From: Undaria pinnatifida
Taxonomy: Eukaryota > Sar > Phaeophyceae > Laminariales > Alariaceae
Assembly: GCA_012845835.1 (NCBI GenBank)
Contig: JABAKD010000025.1
Coordinates: 6,520,319-6,584,318 of the forward strand
Reading direction: 5' to 3'
Length of the DNA stretch: 64,000 bases
The notes beneath the pieces were generated by a model. The model ran no database searches, was not told where the DNA came from, and was given only the letters and a program-made list of their open reading frames with translations. A program made the translations under genes and the position numbers. This document shows, one piece after another, positions 56,880-64,000 of this stretch; the first letter of the stretch is position 1, and each line of letters starts with the position of its first letter.

Positions 56880-58340
56880 GGGGATGAGATAGGAATGGGG
56901 AGCCAGAAAGGAACAGGAACTGGAAGCAAAACAACGAGGAAAAAAACGGGGGAAGCACTAGGTTACGAAGAGGGCAATAGAACGCGGAAGATAGAGCGCG
57001 CGAGCGAAAGGGGGGAAGGAGGCCACCGAAAAGGAACCGTACAGGAACAGGAAGGAGGAGCTAGTGGTGACGAGGAGGAAAGGCCGCGAGTAAGAAGTAC
57101 CGAGCTGGAAAAAGGGGGGAGCGACGGCGGTCAGGCCGCGAGCTCAAACACACGGGGGGTTCGCGGCAAAAGGGGCTGCGAAAAAGAGGGGGTGTACGGC
57201 AACGAGACCGTACACGACCCGGCCGAGGACGAGCGCGGCAAGGAGGCCGCGCAAAACAATGGGAGGGGGGGCGCGGCAACGGGGCCGTACACACGGGGCG
57301 CACACACTCGGGTCGGGAAAGAACGCGGCGACGGGGCCACGCAGAGCGACGGAGGCCAGGCCGGGGTCTCAAGCGAATGGGGGGTGCGAGGTGAAGGGCC
57401 CACACAAAGGGTGGGGGGGTGGGTGTGCGATAACCGGACCATACACGACCCGGCCGGGGGGAAGCGCGGCAATGGGGCCGCGCAAATAAATGGGGGTGAT
57501 GTGTGCAGCAACGGGTCCGCACACGACGATCAGGGTGGGAGGGGACGCGGCAACGGGGCCACGCAGAGCGACGGCGGCCAGGCCGCGCGCTCAAACAAAC
57601 CGGCGGGGGGGGGAGGAAAAGAAGCCGCGCAAAAAGGGGGGGGGGGGTGTACGGCAACGAGATCGTACACGACCGGGCGCGGAGGGAGCGCGGCAATGAG
57701 TCCGCGGAAAAAAACGAGGGGGGGGGGTGTGCGGCAATGGGGCAACACACGATCTAGTCGGGAGGGAACGCGGCATCAGGGCCGTACATAGCGACGGCGA
57801 CCAGGCCGCGGGCTCGAACCAACGGGGGTGCGCCACAAAGTGGTTGCGCAAAAGGGGGGGAGGGGGGGGGGTGAGGCGCCGAAACTGTACACGACCCGCT
57901 CAAGGGGAAACGCGGCAACGGGGCCGCGCAAAGAAATGGGGGGGGGAGGGTGCGGCAACGGGGTCGCACACGTTCAGGCCTGGGGGAAACGCGGCAACGG
58001 GGCCGCAAAGAGAAAGAGGGCGGGAGTGAGCGGCGATGAAGCCGTACACGACCAAAGGGGCCGGGGAACGCGGCAACGGGGCCGCGCGGGAAAAAGGGGG
58101 GGTTGGGGGGGCGGCAACTGGGCCGTACAAAACCAGGCGCGGGGGTAGAGGGGCGACGGGGCCGCGCGAAGGAAAAGGGCGGAAGCGGGCAACCACGAGG
58201 CCGCACACGCTCCGAAACGGGGAGCTTTCGGTAACGGGGCAGGAGGAGTGGGGCCTAGAGAAGGAGCTACCCACGAGGGGGGAAGGACAAAGCATAGCCA
58301 CGGGGCTGCACACGAGTTCAAGAGCGAGGAACGAGAGGCG
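56880..58340 (+). repeat. GC-rich internal minisatellite of the retroelement
   Basis: Words GCGGCAACGGGGCC, GTACACGACCCGGCC, GCGCAAA and G-tract recur in alternation about every 40-50 bp, with larger units of roughly 80-100 bp, such as ACGCAGAGCGACGG.GGCCAGGCCG at 57337 and 57560. The 298-codon frame 56895-57791 and many antisense frames remain open through it because of composition. It separates the gag-like region from RT and has no known function. Confidence 0.8.
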
Positions 58341-58589
58341 GTCTTAAGGCGCAGGAGCGCAATGGGGCGCCTGGGGAGGACAGGGGAAGACGCAGAGTAA
58401 AGAGATCGACTCTTGGGTGTCGTGGCTAGGTTGGGAGAAGAGATGTTACGAAGGAAAGGAGGGGACTAGGGAACGTGGTGTGGGCGTTAGGTGGAGAGCT
58501 TCTCGCACCACATGTCGACGTTGAGTGCGTGAAGAAATGTTTCGGGGAACGACACAAGTTCGCACTGCTGTAACAGATAGCGAGGGTAG

Positions 58590-59751
58590 GCGTGCCGGTG
58601 GATGTGAGACCAGCAGGTGCTCTGGCGCGGGAACTGGCATACGGGAACCATAGCAGCCCCAGAAAACACGTGGCCGACGTGTGGGAAAACGCAGTGGGAG
58701 ACGTCAAGAAAGGGCGAGCGATCGTAATGCCGGTAAGAGTAGCGCGGAGCGTGCGACGCTCGCGGATTAACCGGGTCGGGGTGGTGGAAAAAAGAGGTAA
58801 GAGGAGAATAGTCCATGATCCGACGTCCAGCTGCGAACCGGAGAATCCTGGGGGCGGGGGGGGGGGCGGCCGGTTAACGAGACGGCGTACTGAGAACATA
58901 TTCCAGAATGCCACTTGGCAGGCGTGATGCGCCAACTTATCAAGAGGGTGTTGGGGCTGCGGAACAAATTTTGAGACAGGTAAAAGGATCCTGGAACAGA
59001 AGATGGGCGTGATGAGCGCCCTTCCGCAGGTGGGAGGGGATCCAGCAGGGGTAGCAAACTTCGGGTCCGTGCTTGGTGGGTTTTTGTGCATAGACTTGCG
59101 GTTGAAGTTCGGATGGAGGGGGAGCCCAGGGTGATGGGGAGTGATCGCCAGCGCGATCCAACAGGCACAGCGGCAGACGACCAAGGCATCGGCGACGACC
59201 AAGCATCGGCGACGATCCTAGCCGCCGGCAAGGAGGCCACAGCGCACGTCAAAGTCGCGGGGCATACGACGGTAGCGGTAGAGCCGCTGCCGCGGAGCTG
59301 CATAGTGAGAAGGTGGAAGGGGGAGGGGAGGAGGACCCAGCGCGGGTAGTTTTCTTCATGGATGTTGCGATTTCGGTGGAGGTCAGGCGGGGGGTGGTGT
59401 CTGGTGCTTTCGCAGACACTGGCGTCGAATCACCACCTGGCGATGGGACAAAGAGCAGTGGGAGAGGAGCCTCTGCTGTTACATAAGATGGTGAAGGATT
59501 GGGCTCCACGGCAGAAGGTGCTGGGCTTTGACTTAGACACAGAGAGAATGACGATATCTTTACCGGGAAGGAAGATCAATGAGCTACGGGAGATGCTCCA
59601 GGAGTGGCCCGAGGAGAGGAGCAAGGCAACTGTTCGGGAGATCCTCGTTCTGGCAGGCAAACTGCACCACGTGGCGTACGTGATCAGACCAGGGAGGTAT
59701 TTCGTGCGGCGGCTTATGCAGCTGAGCAAGCTGCATCTGAATGAGCATTAG
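58590..59751 (+). pseudogene. Reverse transcriptase of the tyrosine-recombinase retroelement, broken
   Basis: The N-terminal RT part reads VGVVEKRGKRRIVHDPTSS (58780-58835, the conserved KRRIVHDLT-like block). The palm continues in shifted frames (FGSVLGG..IDLRLKFGWRGSPG, 59060-59130). The catalytic loop is VVFFMDVA at 59346-59369: the second Asp of the FxDD motif is Val. After a frame change near 59385 come LSQTLASNHHLAMGQRA, VLGFDLDTERMTISLPGRK and LAGKLHHVAYVIRPGRYFVRR, the typical DIRS/Ngaro thumb. A TAG at 59749 separates it from the RNase H. Inactive on three grounds: frameshifts, stops and the lost Asp. Confidence 0.82.
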
Positions 59752-60543
59752 AAAGGGGAAGGAGGAGCGGCTTGGGGAAGGGACAGAAAGAAGGCAGAGG
59801 CAAGGAGGGTGCTACATCTGACGGAAGAGTTCATGGCAGGCCTGGAATGGTGGAGATGGTGCATGACGGAGGGCTTGGCCGGGCGAGGGAAGGAGTTGGC
59901 GGCACCGTTCTTCTGGTTCGTGAAACAGCAGCCCCATACAAGGATCTGGTTTCCTGACGCATCATTCGAAGCAGTAGGGGGGCTATGTCTGGAGACAAAG
60001 GTGTATCGGAGGTACGACCTGACCGAGGAAGAGAGAGCGAGGACGATTAGAAGTAGGAGAAGGGAGCACGTGAACAGGCTGTCCATCAATGTTCTGGAGC
60101 TGCTCGGGATGGTGATGACGGCATTCGTGATGATCGTGATCAGGAAGGATAGGCCGGGGAGGGTGGGAGAGCCAGTACTGATGAGGGGGAATACCTGGTC
60201 AACCGTTCAGCGGGTGAAGAATTGCAAGGGGGGAAAAGGGGAAGTGAGATCGGGAGAGATGATGAGAATTTTGGGGGTCTTGGAGCAGATAGGTGGGTGG
60301 TGCTTCCAGGCGAAGCTCGTGCGGAGGGTGGAGAACGGGTTAGCAGACGGGATAACAAGGTGGAAAGAAAACGAAATCCAATCGAGGCTGACCAAAGAAT
60401 GCCCCGCTGTCCCGTGGCAGGCCCACGAGTTTGGACCGGAAGAAGCGGGGATGTGTTCGGAGATTTTGCACCAGGCTACGGACTTGGGCGGGTTGCGAAT
60501 TCGACTTGAAAGACTTATGCGCAAGGTTAGAAAATGTGGGTAA
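59752..60543 (+). pseudogene. RNase H domain of the tyrosine-recombinase retroelement
   Basis: Same frame as the RT thumb after one stop codon. FFWFVKQQPHTRIWFPDASF gives the first acidic residue (Asp at 59956) and INVLELLGMV the Glu. The third position, normally G-D-N in MRGDN, reads MRGN (60181-60192), lacking the Asp. The tail NGLADGITRWKENEIQSRL and PWQAHEFG followed by MCSEILHQAT is characteristic of DIRS/Ngaro RNase H. It is the longest intact frame of the element, ending at the TAA at 60541. Confidence 0.8.
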
Positions 60544-60559
60544 GTTGGAGGATGTTGAA

Positions 60560-61600
60560 GGGAAAGGGCGACTAGTTACGGAAGGAACTGGGCGAGTGGG
60601 AGCTAGAGGACGAGCTGACAGAGTTTATGGCCTAACCCCGCGCGTAAAGGAAGAACAAGTAGGCGACCGTGGCAGGGAAATTGATGGCGATTAACATTTA
60701 TCACGAGCAGTTGGGGGGGCTGTCTCTGCCGCTGCGGCCCTTCAGGATTCAGGCAGTGAAACAAATAATCAGGAGGGCGCAAGCGGAGGCGGGGAACCAG
60801 GCACGGGTAAAGAGGCCGCTGACGTCGGAGATGATGAGAGTGGTGTGGAGGAGAGTATCGGCGAGTGGGAGGTAGGGGGGAGGACCGTGTATAACGGGCT
60901 GGCACTGACGTGTCAGCTGCTGCTGATGGCTTCGGAACTGTTCGCGGAAGACGGAGGAAAGGTGCAACAGGTATACTGCCGGAGTAGGGGAGATGTGGCC
61001 TTCTTCAAGAAAGGCATGCAGCTGGGATCGGGAAGGAGGGAAGCCGCGGATATGGTGGAGATCCGTTTCAAGGGGGGGAAGGGAGGCCAGGGGAGAAAAG
61101 ACGCGGTAGCCGTGAGAACAGAATGATCTAGGGGGCTCGGGGCAGGGCCGGAAGGGAACGTAGTGGACCTAATGGTGGAGCTAGTGGGCTACTATGGGAA
61201 GACGGTTCCGGCGGGGGAGAACGCCCCGTTGATGACATGCAGGAGCGGGGCAAGATGGAAGGTGTGGACGAAAGGGCAAGCGACGTTTTGCTTAAGGAGC
61301 GGGCTGGAGGGAGTGGGGAGGAAATGGAAGGAGCAAGGGAGGGGGGGAGTGGGAAAGTTAGCTCCAGCGGAATTCGCGCAGTGCTCAGGAAGGATTGGGG
61401 GAGCGACAAGGCTGGCAGACATGGAAGCACAGCCGTGGATGATCCAGGCAGAAGGAAGGTGGGCGTGGCAGGTATTTATTGGGTACTTGAGATCGAATAT
61501 GGAAGACCTCCTTTGGGTGTCAAGGATATTGGCAGGGAGGTCAGTAGCCCCGAGCAGACAGCCGGGGCAAGGGACGAGATGGAGGGGGGGTTAGGGTAGA
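60560..61600 (+). pseudogene. Tyrosine recombinase of the retroelement, catalytically dead
   Basis: SAM-like N-terminal part: VAGKLMAINIYHEQ, LSLPLRPFRIQAVKQIIRRA (frame 3, 60669-60830), then frame 2: GLALTCQLLLMASELFAEDGG, CRSRGDVAFFKKGMQLGSGRREA, stop at 61124, then NAPLMTCRSGARWK, LAPAEFAQCSGRIGGATRL and EGRWAWQVFIGYLRSN. In the family the catalytic first Arg lies just before ASEL; here it is Met (60926). The HxxR motif reads CSGR (61382-61393), its His replaced by Cys. The Tyr nucleophile (61484) and second Arg remain. The enzyme would normally insert the circular DNA copy. Confidence 0.82.
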
Positions 61601-61640
61601 ATAGGGTAGGAGCGGGCGTGGAACCCCGCTTCGGAATGGG

Positions 61641-62490
61641 CTTCTGGTTGTTGTGGTTATCTGTCTAAATAGGGGGCAGATCGGCCACGTGCAATAGCCG
61701 GGAGAGGGAGCGGGGGAGAGGAAGGGGCGTAAGGCAAACCGGACGAGGATGAGCCGTCAGTTTCAATCTCCCCCACCCTCCCCCACGGGGAACACCATGA
61801 TATTAATGACCACGCATTTTTTCGTGAAGAGTAGACCAAGGTGTAAGAATGTCGGAACAGTCTGGAGTTTGGCGGAACGAAGAGGAAATATCGGAGAACC
61901 GGGTAGCATAGCGGGGGTGGTTTCAGGGGGAGAAACGGCGGAACAATAGGAGGACTTCCGCAGCAACAACGTAGCACAGCAGCAGCACAGCAGCAGCGAG
62001 TAGCTGACACAACGCACGGTAGAGGAAGAAGGGAGTAGCGCCCACGCGGCAGCGACAGCAGCAGCAGTAGCAGTAGGGAGAAGACCGTCGGCAGGAGCAT
62101 AGGGGTAGAGAGGTGGCACGGGGAGACACCAATCGCAATCTCCCACCCTCACACCTGATTGCTTCACGAGCAGGAGGGTCAAAGTGGAGGGAGGGGGAGA
62201 GGGGCGAGAGGAGGAAGGGAAGGAAGGACATGGGTTAACTCCTTCATCTTCCGGTGTTCGGGTAGATTCCTGCGGGGGGGGGGGGGGGGGTCTTCTGGTT
62301 GTTGAGGTTATCTGTCGGAGTAGGGGGCAGGTCAGCCGCGTACAATAGTCGGGAGAGGGAGCGGGGGAGGGGAAGGGTTGCAAGGAAAACCGGATGAGGG
62401 TGCGCCCTCAGTTCCACCCCCCCCCCCCGTCCCCGCGGGGAACACCATGATATCTATGAACACGCATACTTTCGTGAGGAGGAGACCAAA
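61641..62490 (+). repeat. B1, A2 and B2 split direct repeats
   Basis: B1 61641-61841 (CTTCTGGTTGTTG..GGAACACCATGATAT..GAGTAGACCAA), A2 61842-62141 (TGTAAGAATGTCGGAACAG..GACACCAATCGCAATCT), a spacer of 150 bp containing a G tract, then B2 62292-62490 with the same landmarks as B1. B1 and B2 each contain GGGAACACCATGATAT.TATGA.CACGCAT. Direct abutment of B1 with A2 is the diagnostic join of the split-direct-repeat class. Confidence 0.9.
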
Positions 62491-63640
62491 CCGTGGTCAC
62501 AGCACGGACTTCAGTCATTCCGGACAAATATTAAACGAATCTCTCAGGGAAAACAAAGCAAACCTAAATGGTACGCATACACACGGCATATTGTATACGG
62601 GCCGGTTGAAGCAAACTAACCGAAGCAAGCAAGTTCTCTCCTATGAATAAAATGAACAATAGCAGCTTGCGCTGCCGGGGTTGAATCGAGGACCGCTGAT
62701 GGGGACAGCTCACGCTTTCGTTATGGTGGAGTCCGAGGGACGCGCCAGCTAGCGCTGGGTTGAGAAAGCAACTGAGTTAAATAGACATACGACGCGTATG
62801 AAAGTGCGTGGAAGTGTGGTGAGCTTAAGCTTTACTTTTTCCCATCCGCCGAAAGAATATAAAAAATATATGTATAAAGAAAAAGGAATGAACGAGTGCA
62901 GATCGTAATATCTAGTTAATCAACGAGTGAGTACTTGGTGTCATTGTGACCCCCGTGACCGGTGGAAGAGGATGGCATGGATGGTTTTGTTTTGGACGGC
63001 CGCGGGCTGGGTCTTCAGGAGAAGCAGCGAAACACGCATCGACGAATGACAGGCCTTCATCAAATGAATAATAATGAAATTCAGGGTTTTCCCAAGTAGG
63101 GGGAGAAAAACAAATTCGCCGCACTTTGCACTATCCAGTTCACGTACTCCAAGGCATGTCCGTCTGTAGAATTTTCGAGCAAAAAAGAAGATATGACCTG
63201 CATGTGTTCAACATTGAAGAAGAATCTAGCTAAAAAACTCGACCCAACACTACAACCAAGTCCGTGGAAGGAAACAATGCATATTGCTCGTCGGTACCAA
63301 CCAACGTCCAAAGAAATTTGCCCGCCGCTGTTGGGAGATAGATACTGAAACTTTGCACACATGTTCTACATGCCCATCCCGTGCTTTGCCTTACGGTTTT
63401 CTTTTATTGTATTATTTTTTATCCACAAAAAGGAGAGCTAAGAGTAAGTAAGGTGGTCAATATTTTGTGGAAAATCTTGAAAAGTTAAAAGTCAGCAGAA
63501 AAAAAACACACAAACAAACCCGAAAACGACCAGGGGGGGTTTAGTAACGGCAAATATAAGACGTGCGCAAAGGTTCGCGGTCTCTATATGAAGAAAAGTC
63601 GTGGACTTCGCCGGATAATTAATTTGGTGTTTTAACGTCA
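62491..63640. other. Unassigned stretch
   Basis: No gene recognised. ORFs are under 94 codons without known motifs. A GAATCGAGGACC segment near 62690 gives a weak tRNA-like pattern on the minus strand that does not fold into a full cloverleaf. AT-rich low complexity occurs near 62860. Confidence 0.35.
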
Positions 63641-64000
63641 AGCAGCCTGTTTGGTCGTCCCTCCCACGAAATATTGTTCAATCAAATGCCCCACCAAGGC
63701 AGGGGAGGAAGCCAATATTCCCCCTTTCCGACGTGGACAAGCCTCCCTTACACCTGGAATTGAATAAAATCGTGGGGAAAGGGGGTGCAGTACCCAAAAC
63801 GCCCCGCAAGAGAGGGAAGGGGGCCAACTTGCCCCCTTACCCGGCGTGTATACGCCTCCCTTATACCTGACATCACATAGGAAAAAGGGAGCGAAATGGG
63901 CTGCAGTGCCGATTTTTCCAGCGTGCATACGCCTCCTCTATCTACAACAACTCGCAGCCGACCCACCTACCGGTTGTTCTACGCGGTTGGAACGCCTCCT
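63640..64000 (-). repeat. Degenerate tandem repeat at the window edge
   Basis: The words CGACGTGGACAAGCCTCCCTTACACCTG (63730), GGCGTGTATACGCCTCCCTTATACCTG (63842), AGCGTGCATACGCCTCCTCTATC (63919) and GGAACGCCTCCT (63988) recur with shrinking spacing (112, 78 and 62 bp), together with GGGCCAACTTGCCCCCTT-type words. Minus-strand frames repeat related peptides, GGVYTPGKGASWPP and EACPRRKGGILASS. The array continues outside the window. Confidence 0.6.

Larger units (their letters stand above)
54364..62490 (+). mobile_element. Tyrosine-recombinase retroelement (PAT/Ngaro-type split direct repeats), decayed
   Basis: Structure A1 (54364-54652), body, B1 (61641-61841), A2 (61842-62141), B2 (62292-62490). 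A1 matches A2 and B1 matches B2; B1 and A2 abut without a gap. This is the split-direct-repeat layout known from PAT and Ngaro retroelements, which integrate with a tyrosine recombinase and make no target duplication. The body holds a gag-like ORF, a GC-rich minisatellite, RT, RNase H of the DIRS/Ngaro kind and a tyrosine recombinase, all on +. Multiple stops and frame changes mark it as dead. Confidence 0.88.

Noticed and set aside
56895-57791. Long + strand ORF (about 298 codons) and antisense ORFs up to about 229 codons over the same stretch
   Set aside because: The frames run through a GC-rich minisatellite inside the tyrosine-recombinase retroelement. Composition keeps all frames open and the peptides are low complexity.
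62665-62745. Possible tRNA gene on the minus strand
   Set aside because: A GATTCAACCCC segment resembles a T-loop, but the T-stem and anticodon stem do not pair properly, so no cloverleaf is supported.

Overview
This window is nuclear DNA from a eukaryote. The best guess is a marine stramenopile, probably a brown alga. The evidence is a spliced carbohydrate sulfotransferase gene with several hundred-base introns, CCCTAA-type telomere-like blocks, a Ty1/copia element with CAG-encoded homopolymers, a tyrosine-recombinase retroelement, a plant-type mariner fragment, and no bacterial gene organisation. The organism is an inference; no species marker is present.

Layout. Positions 1-9700 hold dispersed repeats (family TR-A at 1-240 and 1934-2174), a cluster of CGATCG-centred palindromes (3130-5170), and a tandem duplication split by a 756-bp insertion (5767-6850). 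Positions 9713-16792 hold the one convincing host gene. It is a ten-exon galactose-3-O-sulfotransferase-like gene on the + strand that no single long ORF reveals; its phases close to a 392-codon reading frame. Positions 17000-25000 are mostly non-coding. They include a CCGCGG/CCACGG palindrome-rich satellite flanking telomere-like sequence (20030-20945), a 120-bp tandem repeat and a 69-bp coding-phase repeat. Around 25036-25730 lies a broken non-LTR retrotransposon tail. A second CCGCGG cluster with telomere-like DNA (27949-28680) is followed by a mariner deletion derivative (28931-29720).

Positions 30961-48070 form a large fold-back structure. Inverted TR-A termini bound G-tract arrays on the left and complementary C-tract arrays on the right. 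A complete 7.2-kb Copia element (39886-47093, 287-bp LTRs, ATATC target duplication) is nested in the right arm. About 3 kb of the left arm is duplicated at 51111-54250. A GGAAGCTTCC palindrome cluster lies at 50365-50890. Positions 54364-62490 are a decayed tyrosine-recombinase retroelement of the PAT/Ngaro structural type with split direct repeats (A1-body-B1-A2-B2). Its RT, RNase H and recombinase catalytic residues are visibly lost. The window ends in degenerate tandem repeats.

The genes do not form an operon or pathway. One cellular gene sits in a transposon graveyard where insertions are nested, which gives a relative order: the fold-back arrays are older than the Copia insertion, and a TR-A copy lies inside intron 3 of the sulfotransferase gene.
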